Below are positions 1-13,614 of a stretch of DNA of 64,000 nucleotides, in pieces. Position 1 is the stretch's first letter; every line of letters starts with the position of its first letter. The stretch is from Elysia chlorotica (taxonomy: Eukaryota; Mollusca; Gastropoda; Plakobranchidae): positions 148,399 to 212,398 of the forward strand of contig RQTK01000881.1 in assembly GCA_003991915.1 (NCBI GenBank). The letters are read 5' to 3'. Below the pieces are notes generated by a model that had not been told where the DNA came from, ran no database searches, and saw only the letters and a program-made list of their open reading frames with translations. Both the position numbers and the translations under genes were made by a program.

Positions 1-1170
1 CGCGCGCGTATAAGGGCAGATATTATTACATGCGTGTAAGAGATCGACAGATAAAAAGCGGCACAAAGAAATAGGGAGAGAAATGGACAGACAGGCAGTG
101 GTTTTTTGGCGTGTCTCGTAGCTTATTTTGTAGATAAAGTAATGCAACTAATATAGCATCATTATAGCGTTTGTTGCTAACGATAACAAAATACCGTATA
201 TGCAGTTAGTGTAATAGGGTTGAATCTGATGAAATCAACCCAACCAAGTGTGAATTCAAGTGTTTCGAACAACTTATTCCCCTCTTCCCCATGATTATTA
301 AAATGACATATACGCACAAATTATATTCAAGATGACAATCTGTGAATCGATTGCACAGCTTGTCCGTTGGCGATTGCAGACATTCGGGTTGAAATAATTC
401 AAAAACTCATACATTCAGCAGAGGGTACTCAGTCAAAGAGAGGCTTCATTGCTTTGCGTTGGTATGAAACCGCTTTATCACTCTGACTTTGACAGTGTGG
501 CTGACAACTGTAGTGTATTCATGTGTAAATGTACGTACAGTGACCCATTATTTTATTTTTTTCAACACATGTCTTATATGCATTAGACTAAGAAATTGTT
601 AGTAGAAACAATAATAAAATAAAAAAGACTTAAAGAAAAAAAAAAAACAACAAAGAACAAAACAGAACACGTTGCAGTAATCTAAAAAAAAGATGGAAGG
701 TAGTGGTTGGGAACAGAGCAGATTGTTAGTACCAGTGCAAAAATCTGAATTGTAGGAAGAAAAAAAAAGACCAGAAACAAGACCATTAATATTATTTTAA
801 AGGTTGTAGAAACAAAATATCAAATAGTTCATTTCCCCAAAGCAGAGCACGATGGTGCGGAAGTGAACTACATAAAGGAACACGATAGCGCATGCGCACA
901 GAAGGAAGAGTGTTCCCCACTAGGCTGTCATGGCGGTCTTTGGACCAAGTGTCGTGTGATGGGCTTGGGTTTGAGAAATAAGCGAGTAGAGTCGAGGGAA
1001 ATTAGTGTCCATTAAAGGCGATAGGGTTTGAGTGAGAGTGAGAAAGATGGTAAAAAGAGGAGGGAAGGGAAGAAAGCAAAGGGGAAGGGGAAAGAAAGAG
1101 AGAGACGATCTCTCCGCCGGTGACACACGCTCTGCTCTCTTTTATCGTTACCTTCTCTTCCACCATCTCT

Positions 1171-1196
1171 TTTCTCTCTCTCTCTCTCTCTCTCTC

Positions 1197-1260
<64 letters not shown>
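1171..1260. repeat. (TC)n-(GA)n palindromic microsatellite
   Basis: A run of TC dinucleotides switches at tctcgagaga to a run of GA dinucleotides, so the two halves are reverse complements and could fold into a perfect hairpin. Confidence 0.95.
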
Positions 1261-1385
1261 TTCAGTACAAGCATTTTTGGGGGGTCCATATCGTTAACCG
1301 TGGGTTTACACATTTTAACTGGTATTTTAAAATGTGTATAGTAACAATTACACGTTTTAGAATGAGCAAAAGGGAAAAGAGCACC

Positions 1386-1462
1386 TGGTGAGGGTTCGAA
1401 CTCGGAACTTCCTGACTACAAGGCACACGAGCTACCGTCTGAGCTACCTAATTCACCTAAAC
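1386..1462 (-). other. tRNA-like sequence (SINE head or tRNA pseudogene)
   Basis: The minus strand contains taggtagctcagacgg (A-box-like) and gagttcgaaccctc (perfect B box and T arm) with tRNA spacing. The D-arm halves (GCTC ... GCTC) do not pair, and the acceptor ends do not match well, so a functional tRNA is unlikely. A Pol III-derived repeat head is the better reading. Confidence 0.5.
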
Positions 1463-1633
1463 ACATAAACAAATATGAAACAACAAAACTATGACTGTTA
1501 GCGTAATTGATTACGTTCCACCACTCCAGTTTTTTCTCTTAACTCATTAGATTGTGGACGCTGACGTTAATGCCACAATAAATATTAATGCGGGTATGAT
1601 TATTATTTTTAATAACTACTTCTTCCATTAATA

Positions 1634-1649
1634 GGAGAGAGAGAGACAC

Positions 1650-1696
<47 letters not shown>

Positions 1697-1735
1697 CAGA
1701 CAGACATAGAGGGAGGGAGAGAGACGAAGGATCGA
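1634..1735. repeat. (GA)n microsatellite
   Basis: GA dinucleotides with GACA and GGGA interruptions. Confidence 0.95.
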
Positions 1736-2929
1736 GAGATGCAGATAGAGACAGAAAACAAAATCGAATCAAATAAACTAAGAATCGAATTCGTATTTTA
1801 ACATTGTGAGCTTTTTTGTGAGATATCTCCCCAAAATCTATTGCCTCTAGTAAAATGCTAGTACATTTGTGTACTACATGTATACTAGTCGTTTGATGTT
1901 TCCGCAGCCCAGCAACTAAATCCTAATGGAACGCTAACCAAGTCGATTCGATGCCGCAAAGGAAGTACACGACTAGTACTCAGCTCTCCGTTTCGTGTCT
2001 CCTAAGTCTAGAGACTTGTACACTAACACAGGCGACTGAGGCCCGAGGCTTTTGCCCAGTCGGCATCCCATGCGAACAGTTCGATGTACACCAGGCTTGT
2101 TGCTGCTGCTTTGGCAAAGTACTAACACACTACTAAGGTTATAACTATACAGCGAACAGCATGTTTGTCTAATCAATACTCAAAGCTATAAATTATAGTC
2201 ACTGTTGCGTCCATGTAGATAGATCCCAGCACCCCCACCCCATCCCGTACATCCCCAGTGGTTTAAGTTAATGATGTGAGGTAGGTTAATTAACACCCCT
2301 CCGATCACAACCCCACTCCAGGCAAATCTTTTTATGTCTTTTTTTTCTGAATTATTTTCCACTACTGCGTACATAGGTTATTTTACATGCTACCGGTAGT
2401 GTTTAAAAAAAGGCAAGCAAACAACAAAACGCTTGTTTATTCTAAGCTTCTAACAATAACATTGATCAACGCACACACCACCCGGGTAGGTTAGACGCAT
2501 TACATCAATTAACGTTATTACCCCATTCATTATTTCCAAAAAGAAGGGGGAAAAAAGAAAGAACAAAAAATGGGGAGCCCAACGCACACTCACACTAACA
2601 AAGAGGAATTACTGTGAGGATTATATCGATTTTATCGACATAATTAATTCTGCCTCGTGCGGCACACAAACACACACACACACACATACTACCTCACTGA
2701 CTCTGTATATCAAGCTCCCCATTCCATGAACAATGTTTACTACCCGATCTATTATTCCGATTTTTTTTTTTCGATTTTTTTTTTTTTACTCACACATCAC
2801 TACGGTAAATTAAATGTTCTGGTTGAAAATCACTCTGTTGCGGACAGGCTATATCAATCAGATGATCAATATCTTAGTCATGTGACTAACCAAGGTTCAT
2901 ATTGCCCACCCCACCTTTCTCTCTCTATA

Positions 2930-3020
2930 TATATATCTCTCTCTCCCTCCCTCCATCCATCCCTCCACCCTATCCCCCCCCCCCCCACCTCCCCTCCCCC
3001 CGCCCCCCCCCCCCCCCCCA
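2930..3020. repeat. CT-rich and poly(C) tract
   Basis: Pyrimidine-only sequence turning into long C runs (to about 3019). Such tracts are prone to sequencing error. Confidence 0.9.
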
Positions 3021-3784
3021 ACTCCCCATTTTTTAAAATTCCCTTGACAAAGGCCCAGTCACTGGGAGATGGTTTGGAGTTTTGACTCGGTACACACGCC
3101 GGGAGGAAAGAATAGCCAGCAACATCTGGTACATAAAAAAAAAGGCTGGGGTATCTGAACCCACCGGCAGATTTCATTCTTCACATAACCAACACACACT
3201 TTTTGTTGGGCCTACCTATCTGCTTTTGACACACTCAACCTCATATAAAACGACACGATTGAAAAAAAAAGGCAACATAAAAAAGACATAACAGTTGCGC
3301 AGCTGGTATACGAACTGAAACACTATGTAACACCGACAGATAAGAATTATAACTTGTTAAATTTTAAAATTGCACGAGTAAATAATTTTTTTTTCAAAAT
3401 CGTGTTATCAATTTGAATGAGCATGTATCAAATACCGTTGACGTATTAAAGGTGTTCTACTTTTGTACATTAATTTTGAAAATCTCCGCCGCCCTCCTCC
3501 ATATCCCTTCAACTTATCACATTTGAATTTTTTTCTTCCTATCCCTAATTAAATCCTTTCATATATCAATTTAGATTTTGAGAAAAAAAACCCAAGCACG
3601 CACTCTGAAGCCATAAGGATTACATGTAATATTATTTCAGAGAATGTCAACGCACTTTCTTATTAGCAAAGCCGTGATCCAACCGAAGACTAAAATAGAG
3701 CAGCATTTTACACTAGTTTTTTGCCGTCCCTGATCAACTCGTACATGTATTCACATGTTTAACTTACATTGCCATTGTTGACTA

Positions 3785-3785
3785 A

Positions 3786-3832
<47 letters not shown>

Positions 3833-3886
3833 TATTATATGTGGAGATACTTAAAACAAAACGAACAGCACCTAAAGTAAAAAACG

Positions 3887-3953
<67 letters not shown>
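3785..3953. repeat. (TTA)n followed by (CAA)n microsatellites
   Basis: TTA triplets at 3785-3839 and CAA triplets at 3888-3953, separated by about 50 unique bases. Confidence 0.96.
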
Positions 3954-3954
<1 letters not shown>

Positions 3955-4277
3955 ATACGGCGAGTTGATCACTGCCCCCCCCCCCCAAAAAAAAAAAGCA
4001 CCACCACACACACAAAAAACAATCCAATAGAAAGAGGGGCTTACCTTCCTTCCCGAGTCGTCAGCGGCAATATATCCAGCTATCACTTGTGGAGAGTGTT
4101 GCATTGGATGGCCAGTACTGTGTTGTTCTGTGTTGAGGTAACCACAAAATAAAATACATGTATTATAATGTTAAGAGTGGTCAACTTTGTAGATGCACTA
4201 TAACAGTAACTGCGGTACAGTCATTTGCAAAATTGGGGGAACAATGTAGTACATTGTACCAGTACTTAGTAGTAGTG

Positions 4278-4505
<228 letters not shown>

Positions 4506-5009
4506 AGCACCATCACCATAGCCTAAACACTAGCGAAAGTACATTGTCACTTTACTAAAGATAGACAATAGGAAATTTATATTAACTAAAGATATAAATC
4601 TAAAACTAAGTTCTAAACAAATATTGAAAGGATTTAAAAGGACAGAAAGATAGCACCCAAAGATTAACATTTTAGTCTTTCAGTTTATTTTTTCACCATT
4701 ATGAAACTGGACACGTATAACGTATAATGAATGCAGTCACCTGTAATGATTTTTAATAAGCTTTGCTTATCAAAATCCATTACTTATTTTTAACTGTTAG
4801 ATCTACACATCCTGTCCATGGGACAAGTTAAGTTGAAGATAGATTACGGATTGGTTCCGCTACGTTGATAATAGTCTAAGCTAACGTTACATTTCAGAGG
4901 AAACTCCCTTCTTTCACACGCTTTAATACCAGGTGGTGTTGTGAACTGAAAATACTAATATTAAAACAAAAACAACAAAGAAAGAGTGGGGGAGAAAGAG
5001 AGTTGAGAT

Positions 5010-5250
5010 AGTTGTTTATTGTGGACGGGTCTCAAGACTACTAACGTCTGACAAGTTTGCGTGCCCCCACACAGAGAGAGTGCGGGGATACCTAGAACTT
5101 CTCAACCGCTCACATTACAAGTGTCCTGACACCGACCCAACCAGAATGGGACGAAATCGAACATATAAATCTTTGAGCGACTGAAGGTTTCAAACCGATC
5201 ATCTTCTGACTGGGAGACCAACAGCCTACCACTTACGCCAAACTAAGGGA
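5010..5250 (-). mobile_element. tRNA-headed SINE, copy A
   Basis: Read on the minus strand: a tRNA-like head with an A-box-like block (gtaagtggtaggc) and a B box (ggtttgaaacc). This is followed by a body with ggtatccccgcactc, tgtgggggcacgcaaac, ttgtcagacgtt and cccgtccacaataaac. The body blocks recur in the same order at 16858-17098, 25375-25645 and 63167-63297, which defines a family. Known: such elements are transcribed by RNA polymerase III and mobilised by LINEs. Confidence 0.75.
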
Positions 5251-6298
5251 GAATTGAGAATAGACTTATTTTGGAATAACATGGGAAAACAATAATACTT
5301 AAAAGACAAAGCAAGAAGAAACGTTAATTGAATTAAAGATTAACAAATAAGAAGAAATGTGATGAAAAAGAATAGCCGTATTTTAACACCACAAAAATGG
5401 GCGTTTTTTTGTGGTAATCAGTGACACCAAGATTGCTCTTGCAAAGGAACACATCGAGACCTAGACTGCACACTGTAGCTCGACACCGATAGGATATTCG
5501 CATGATTCGGTCACACATAGCACAGCTAACTTGGCCTCTCTAGTCTCTACACTCCGTAGACTGGCTGCCAGGGCTCTGGTTCAGTTTGAGTTTGTAGCCT
5601 ATCTCAGACAAGTAACACAAATAACACGAGTGGGTTGCCCCCACCAGTAATCTTTGTGTTTGGTTGAAGATCAGCTATGTGAAGTATGCTGTCTACTTCG
5701 GTGTAATTAAACCTAGATCTAAACTAGTTCTTCCACAAAGAAACCGACCGTTCTAATATAAAAAAAAAATTGTCACGCAGTGTTTATTATGTGTATGCAC
5801 GTGTTTGTGTCTATACATTCAAGACTCTCTGCCTGTCGCTTTTTTTATTCTTTTTTTTTCCTTATTAAATCATGTATTTACAGCAGTGAGTGTGAACTAA
5901 ATGTGTAGTCTCCGGTTAAAATCAAGTGGTCTGTGGGCTAGCCACATGCACGTACATACGTTGATGAAAAGTTTCTCACTATGCGAATTCAAATGTTATA
6001 ACTATGCCTTATTAAAATGATCATCCTTTAATTCCACCATTTGTTTACTCACAGATCACAAGGCAGCCGAAGTTTACAAGTACTATGAAGCCTGTATTTC
6101 TTTGAAACATTTTGTGTCACTCGTCCGAGTATAAAACCCCAGTTTTAAACAGTAAGAACATAACTATTACATTTTTGCCACATTAAGCCTTATATTTCCT
6201 TTCAATTACTTGTGCATTTTTTGTTCTTTTACATTCCAACTAAGCATGGTCTTAATACTCAGTCTCTTAAAACATATAAACGCCCTTGGCCAAATCGC

Positions 6299-6376
6299 CC
6301 CCCCCCCCCCCCCCCCCCCACACACACACACCACATAATCTGTGTCTCCATTCCACCATCTCTTTGGGTGCCCCTC

Positions 6377-6428
<52 letters not shown>
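6299..6428. repeat. Poly(C), (CA)n and (CT)n tracts
   Basis: A C run at 6299-6319 passes into CA repeats; CT repeats follow at about 6380-6428. Confidence 0.93.
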
Positions 6429-6432
<4 letters not shown>

Positions 6433-9081
6433 GAGCTGTTGTCAGGAAACTAGATAAAGCAGTTTCCGAAGCATCCGCCCCGCTGGTCGCCTGAGGCTGG
6501 TCACTAGTTTTCAGATACTCAGAGCTAGCTCCGTCCCCAACCTGTAGGACCTTGCGAGCGAGAGACACCAACTGAAAGCCCCTAGCTGCTGGAACAATAT
6601 ACGACCTTGAGTTGAACCCGAATTCAGCATGACCACAGGCTAGTGAGTAGCGAGTCTACCGACAAGACAATCAGGCGTACAAGAAATGAAAAAGGAAAAA
6701 GCACCTCATTGGCTTCGCCGCTCTCGAACTGACTATAGCAGATTCTACAGAAACTACAGAAAAATTTCTGATCATTTTAAGGTTTCTTATGTTTCTCAAG
6801 GAATTCTATAATTATGTTCTCCCTACAAAAAAATGCAAACATGGGATTTGAAACCGTATTTTTTACAGGAAGAAATAGTTCTCAGGGATTTGACAACTTT
6901 TTTTTGTGTATTAGATGCTTAATCGAATAAAAAATATGGGGACATCGTAAACGTTATAACTTGTTCTTAGAGTTAACAACATTCTTCAGTGCTGACGTAA
7001 AAATTAATGACTGTTTAAATCTTAATAAATAGGACTTGTAACCATTTTTCATCGTTTAACGAATGTCAAAGAATTAGTCCCAAACAAGTACACGTCTCAT
7101 TCTTAGTCGACTCAACGACTCAAGTCCGTGTTTTAAGTAAACGAAAATACGAAACGTTATTTTTCTTTTCTTTTCCTCATCCTTCATATCAAACACTTCC
7201 AAGGTCTGAGTGGTCTCTTCTCAGGCCTGAGGCCTCAGCTCAACTGAGCCCAGCCAGGCCAGTCTATGCTTCTTTCCACTTCTACCTTTACTTCTAGTCT
7301 AGCTGTAGTTATTAAGGGAAGAAGTTGTGAAGCCCTGTAGCCAAGCTAGCCCTAGCTGTCTGCCGACCTAGCCTGGCTTTGCTCGACTGGCCGGGAATCC
7401 GATACCTCTAGCCTGTGGGTGCGGGGGACCCGAACCGTGGAGCCTTCACTGACTTGCCCCAAGCCCCAAGCCATCCCGCTCAGTCAGGGGGAAGGAGGAA
7501 AGGAGGAAAGAAAAGCCCTGCCCCAGGCCGCCAGAAAAAGGAGCAAACAGAGACTAATTAGAATTAGAATAAAAAAAAGAGGTCGCGGAGAGAGTGAGAG
7601 GTAAGTACAGAGAGAGGAAAAAATGAGGGAGAGAGAGAGAGAGAGATGTGAAAACAGACAGAGCTTGAAAAGCGGGACGAGCGTAGAGAGGCTCAGAATA
7701 GATACTCTACATAGAATGTCAACTTTAAGGAAAACCGAATAAATTAGACGATAAGAACAGACAAAAAGGGGGAAAAGGAACAAGTGAAAAAAAAAAGCTA
7801 TAGTCGAAAATGGAAGGGAAGAGGGGCAAAAAATTCAAAAGAGCTGAGGAAAATAGTCAATGGTGAGGAAGCCATGCGTGGAAAGTATATGTAAAAAAAA
7901 AATCAAAGCCTTAGAATAGAAAATATGGAGATGTGTTGTGGTGAAAAGGGAGTGGACTGTATGTGTGAGGTCCTAGGGAGAGAGCCAGAAAGATCAGAGA
8001 GATAAATGGAAGAGACAGGCAATCATTAGAACTGAAGTAAAGAAGCCCACATGCCTGAAATGGTGATGAAAAAAAAACAATATGAAAAGATAATGAGTGT
8101 AAAAAAGGGTGTCACTCTTGTGAACAGGGTATATTACTCACTATTAGCTATATAACATGATATTATATGAGAAGTGAGAGAGAGAGAAACAGGGGTGGAG
8201 TGGGAAGACAGACAGAAGAAAGGCGCAGAGAGACAGAGAGGGATATATTGACAAAGACACTAAGAAATATATCACAGAGCAAGAGGGGAAAAAAATTTAA
8301 AGAAATGGCTGGAGGAAAAACAATTTAATTTAATAAAAATACAAACAGTGGGCTACAGGTGCTTACAAGATACTCGACAATTTATTTCTGAAATTTAAGA
8401 TGTTAATAAAGAATTCTTCTTTTTTTATATAATTTTATTTATTAATATATATTCTTTTTTCATTTACTTATTTCTACTTCTTTTTTTGTTGAAGAGGGGT
8501 TTATGCATGGTTTGGAGGATGCTACTTCTCTATAACAAAAAAACCCCACAACTTCAGGCTGGACCATCAGAATTAAAACGATGTAGGCTTACTGTGTAGT
8601 TTAAATCTGTGAGATTTTTGGTACATTTTACCAAGATTGTTCTAGTTTTCTATTGTCCATGTGATCACCTCTTATATATTTCATTTTCAAAATTTAGAAA
8701 AACAACTTATAATCTCTATCAGTAAAAAAATCTTGTTATCTACTTGTAAATATGGAAATATTTAGCCACATTCAGATCAAGCTTTTTAATTAGTAGTACA
8801 TAGGACAAATTTTGTATCGCATAAAGTAGCTTAACTTTAACTAAGTAAGGTGACACTTTAACACCATAAGGCCACATAAAACAAGTGTAACAAAGTATAA
8901 TTATTTGTAATCACTCGCTTTACAAGATGATTGTTTGACACAATTTATGGTTAAGAACCTAGGAGATTAAAACCGATTTGAGAAATGCAAAATTATAATA
9001 CATGTACATACATTTGAGACTGATCAAGGCAAGTCAACCTATCAAATTACTGCCTTCATTATTTTTTGGAACATACCCAAG

Positions 9082-9082
<1 letters not shown>

Positions 9083-9121
<39 letters not shown>
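9083..9121. repeat. (AT)n microsatellite
   Basis: Uninterrupted AT dinucleotides about 80 bases downstream of the donor of the 9198-9589 exon, on the intron side. Confidence 0.95.
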
Positions 9122-9123
<2 letters not shown>

Positions 9124-9197
9124 ACATTTGTGTCCAACAGTCATATCTAAAAACCAAAGATTTCCTTAGGCATTGCTCAAAATTTGATTTTACTTAC

Positions 9198-9589
9198 CAT
9201 GGAAACTCCTACGACGTGTAGTCTCCCGAAAATCATAAAAGGTCTCAGAAGACGGACTCAAGTTCGGGGATAGGTTTATTAGCGGAGGGCTGTGGGTGCT
9301 AATCAAGTTCTGACTGTTGGTGCTGTTGCCACCAGTGTCGTTTCCGTCACCAGTAACGTGGCGTGCAGAGTAGGCTGCTGCTGCCGCGGCAGAGCTGGAT
9401 AGGCAGAGGTCAAGGTCGTCTGGAGATGAGCCCAGGTCCAAGTCCTCAGCGCAGCATGGCAGCAGGTGATGGTGTGGCTGGGCGACTGGGTGGTGCCGGC
9501 GACGACTTGCGTGCACGCGGTACTGGACAAAGGGCGCGTCTGTTGACGACTCCACTGGCATAATCCACTACACACAGAGAGAGACTCCG
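9198..9589 (-). CDS. First coding exon of an unidentified minus-strand gene (121 codons plus 1 nt)
   Basis: On the minus strand a pyrimidine-rich acceptor (tctccctttacctgttccccag) precedes an exon starting at 9589. An in-frame TAG lies two codons before the ATG at 9561, so this ATG is the start and 9562-9589 is 5' UTR. The exon ends at 9198 with donor G|GTAAGTA in phase 1. The peptide is low-complexity: His-rich HHPVAQPHHHLL, an acidic EDLDLGSSPDDLDL, a Ser/Ala run, an Asn/Ser/Pro-rich part and a C-terminal ETTRRRSFH that resembles a basophilic (PKA-type RRxS) site. It looks like the disordered N-terminus of a regulatory protein. I do not recognise the family and found no downstream exon in 1-9197. 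Codon composition is much more GC-rich than its surroundings, as expected for coding sequence. Confidence 0.65.
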
Positions 9590-9929
9590 CTGGGGAACAG
9601 GTAAAGGGAGAAATTGATAAAGTTACAGCTGGGGAATCTAGCACAATAAAAGTGAGAATTGATTTCAATTCTTCAGGTTTTAAAGTACGTTTGATATTAA
9701 TAGACCATAATTATGTGAAAAGAAATGTACTTTATTTTTAATAAAATCAATTTTAAATTTACTGTAAACCTCAGTTTCAACCAGATTCAATTGATTATAT
9801 CTCAGTTATTTGACAGTTAACTAAATTAGTTAATGTTCAAAATTTCTTTTCACCTTTTGTAAATCACTTATAGAAATAAGATTCATCACAATAAATAGGG
9901 CCTAATCATTATAAGTTCAGAGGATCTAT

Positions 9930-10900
9930 ATATTAAAGATCAAACTAGATCTAGTTCTAGTAATCTGGAGAATGACATGAGATTGTCCTTTCTTAGATTA
10001 ATAGAAATTAGATTCTAGAGGCTGTAAGTACAACATCGCAGTAGCTTATGACTCGTCCAAGCAATATAGGAAGAGAAGAGGCGTAAGTAAGACCAATCAT
10101 TAGCTTAATGGTGTTGTACTTGTAGTTGTAGCCCTAGATCTAGACATACAAATATCTGAGTTTATACGCACTAAGTACATAAATTCGTTTTGCTATAGGC
10201 CTACGCATAGTGTTTCTGTCTAATTTAAGTAATTAATGGTTATAATATAAAGGCTGTGTATCGCGAATAGTCTGCTTTAGACGGTAAATTATTAATCTTT
10301 CTTTAAATTAGGAAAAGTAAATTAGGAGATAGATGATCTAATCTAGATCTATATTAGCTTTTTTCGTACGTTAGACCTAAGAATTTGATTTGAACAAAAA
10401 CACTCGAATAAATGGAGTAAGCCACATAGCAAAATTTGAACACAATCCCAAAGATCTAGTCTAGATCTATGTGATAAAGGGACTGAACACTAGATCTAGG
10501 CCTAGATCTATCTAGACTAGATGTTAGATCTAATCATCTAGACACTCCTTGGAACTAAAAAAAATATTATTTTTAGCACCTTTTTTATAATCCTTAAAGG
10601 TTAGATATTAAGGCAAATATCTAGATCTAGATCTAGATTTTGATTCTAAAACGTATGGATTTAAGTTAAAAACTTACTTAATCCGAATGTGTTTCATGTA
10701 TAATCCACAGGTTGGCGACTTAGATGGGGTTAGCTTTTAGGAAAAAAGAATCATGAGCCCTAGATCTAGATTCTATAGGCTATCTAATCTAGCTCTTGAG
10801 TTGTACTTTCACTAATTCAAGTTATTGTAAAAAAAAAAGTCTACTACTCTTACTTGACCGACTTGAACTAGATCCCTAATCTATTATTCTAGATCTATTG
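9930..10900. repeat. CTAGATCT/TCTAGA-rich cluster
   Basis: Palindromic hexamers TCTAGA and AGATCT and longer strings such as ctagatctagatctagat (about 10620) recur every 20-100 bases here. The stretch lies just upstream of the minus-strand exon at 9198-9589, probably its first intron or promoter region. Similar clusters occur at 15425-15480, 27445-27735 and 52078-52210. Confidence 0.75.
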
Positions 10901-11914
10901 AAATCCCCAGAAAGTTGGACGTTCTCATAACTCTTCCCGTGTACTAAACCTTGGCTGCAGCAACACAGACCTTTACTGAAGCCTATCAGTACATTGCTGA
11001 ACTAAGCTAAGGCCTACGCAGCTTCGCAGTTCGCAAGCGAGGAGTCAGACGAGTGCGTAGATCTGGGTCCGCAGCCTGTGTCAAGTTTTGTGTCCCAGTT
11101 GGTAAAAAAAAAAATGAGGGTTGTTCGCCTTGGCTGCTATAGTTACTTCTCGATAGGCCTAGTTGAAAAAGGACTTCAACTTTTTTTTTTATGAACTCGA
11201 TAGGAGAGGGAGGCGGATGTAGGTTCCCTATTGTTTCATTGCTTCAAAGTACACAGCAAATAATCTTCAGGCCACAATAGTTAATGCTGTTGAGCATAAT
11301 AATGCTCTGCAGTGTACTATTCTGTTGGTTGTTTTTTTTTTAAACTGTGTTTTAATCTGCAATAATATATTTACTCTAATAATTGGGGACCTCCGTGCAG
11401 TTGGGTTGTTTATAGACTTTCAAGCATATTTTAGAAGCCTTTCACTGTATAATACATGTAAACATATTTTGCAAACAATTACCAGATCAATAAAATCTCT
11501 CTAGTTCCCACACGCACCACAACAGTTGTATGCCTACATGTACATGTAGGCCTACTGTTATGTCTTTTTTTTTTTTTTGGATACATAAAAGCAGATAAAA
11601 CTGACACTTTTTTCCTTTGTTGTCTTTAATTTTGTTGTCATCCATGGTAACGAGGACATTACTATAATTCCGTTTTATTTCTTCCCACTATAAAAAAAGT
11701 TTACCATATAATTATATAACCTCAGTTTTTGGGATGTGGTCTTCCGGTTTAGGATTCGTGGTGGCATTATATCGAAAGGTGTATCGTCGTTTATCAATTT
11801 TAATGTATTTCTCTCAGTTTTTTATTTGTTTGTTTTTTTTATGTCTTGTCCCCCTTCAGTGCTTATCGATGGATTCGGGTTGGGCAATGGGCAAAAACAG
11901 TGGGTTAGGCACCA

Positions 11915-12140
11915 TAAAATACTCTTTTTTTGCTGGGTTGTTGGATTATAAGACACCTTAAAATACTCTTTTTTTGCTGGGTTGTTGGATTATAAAGCAG
12001 AAGGATCCGCTGTTCGAATTTCAGCTGGTCCACCCGTCTCCTCTGAAAGTGCTTGGGACAACTCAGGAGACGTAAAACTCACCGAAGATAACACATATCG
12101 CGGTGCGCTTGTAAGGACAACTCAGGAGACGTAAAATGAA
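11915..12140 (+). repeat. Short direct repeats around a possible SINE-like element
   Basis: A 37-bp unit beginning taaaatactctttttttgct occurs at 11915-11951 and again at 11959-11995 (period 44). A second repeat, acaactcaggagacgtaaaa, occurs near 12058 and 12118. Between them, gctgttcgaatttcagc resembles a B box. It may be a rearranged SINE, but it does not match the family above. Confidence 0.5.
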
Positions 12141-12446
12141 CATCACCTTTCAGTGTCCTGTGTTCCTAATAATTCATCCTCTCTCCGTATTCATCTTCTC
12201 TCACATAATTTGATTCAGTAGTTCTGCCATATAAAAATATTTCAATACATGTACCAAGTGGCGTCTAATCACGTCTCGCTCGTCTAGTTATATAATTACT
12301 TTATGTAATCTCTTAATTTATCAAAATTGGTTCGTGTGTAGTTCAAAAGGGGAAAACATTGTTTTAAGCAACTTTATAGCAACGGGTGAACATACTGGTT
12401 CTTGTAGGTTAGTCCGTAGTGTCAGCACGACCACCAGCATCATCAA

Positions 12447-12468
12447 ATGGTAGTAGTAGTAGTAGTAA

Positions 12469-12536
<68 letters not shown>

Positions 12537-13572
12537 ATAGTAGTAGTAGTAGTAGTAGTAGTGGTAGGAGGAGTGATGGTTGGGGGAGGAGGNNNNNNNN
12601 NNNNNNNNNNNNNNNNNNNNNNNNNNNNNNNNNNNNNNNNNNNNNNNNNNNNNNNNNNNNNNNNNNNNNNNNNNNNNNNNNNNNNNNNNNNNNNNNNNNN
12701 NNNNNNNNNNNNNNNNNNNNNNNNNNNNNNNNNNNNNNNNNNNNNNNNNNNNNNNNNNNNNNNNNNNNNNNNNNNNNNNNNNNNNNNNNNNNNNNNNNNN
12801 NNNNNNNNNNNNNNNNNNNNNNNNNNNNNNNNNNNNNNNNNNNNNNNNNNNNNNNNNNNNNNNNNNNNNNNNNNNNNNNNNNNNNNNNNNNNNNNNNNNN
12901 NNNNNNNNNNNNNNNNNNNNNNNNNNNNNNNNNNNNNNNNNNNNNNNNNNNNNNNNNNNNNNNNNNNNNNNNNNNNNNNNNNNNNNNNNNNNNNNNNNNN
13001 NNNNNNNNNNNNNNNNNNNNNNNNNNNNNNNNNNNNNNNNNNNNNNNNNNNNNNNNNNNNNNNNNNNNNNNNNNNNNNNNNNNNNNNNNNNNNNNNNNNN
13101 NNNNNNNNNNNNNNNNNNNNNNNNNNNNNNNNNNNNNNNNNNNNNNNNNNNNNNNNNNNNNNNNNNNNNNNNNNNNNNNNNNNNNNNNNNNNNNNNNNNN
13201 NNNNNNNNNNNNNNNNNNNNNNNNNNNNNNNNNNNNNNNNNNNNNNNNNNNNNNNNNNNNNNNNNNNNNNNNNNNNNNNNNNNNNNNNNNNNNNNNNNNN
13301 NNNNNNNNNNNNNNNNNNNNNNNNNNNNNNNNNNNNNNNNNNNNNNNNNNNNNNNNNNNNNNNNNNNNNNNNNNNNNNNNNNNNNNNNNNNNNNNNNNNN
13401 NNNNNNNNNNNNNNNNNNNNNNNNNNNNNNNNNNNNNNNNNNNNNNNNNNNNNNNNNNNNNNNNNNNNNNNNNNNNNNNNNNNNNNNNNNNNNNNNNNNN
13501 NNNNNNNNNNNNNNNNNNNNNNNNNNNNNNNNNNNNNNNNNNNNNNNNNNNNNNNNNNNNNNNNNNNNNNNN

Positions 13573-13614
<42 letters not shown>

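Noticed and set aside
920..1391. Overlapping ORFs on both strands with Leu/Ser or Arg/Glu runs
   Set aside because: They are driven by the TC/GA microsatellite; no domain or splice context.
1386..1462. Functional tRNA gene on the minus strand
   Set aside because: The B box is perfect but the D arm does not pair and the acceptor stem is poor; listed only as tRNA-like.
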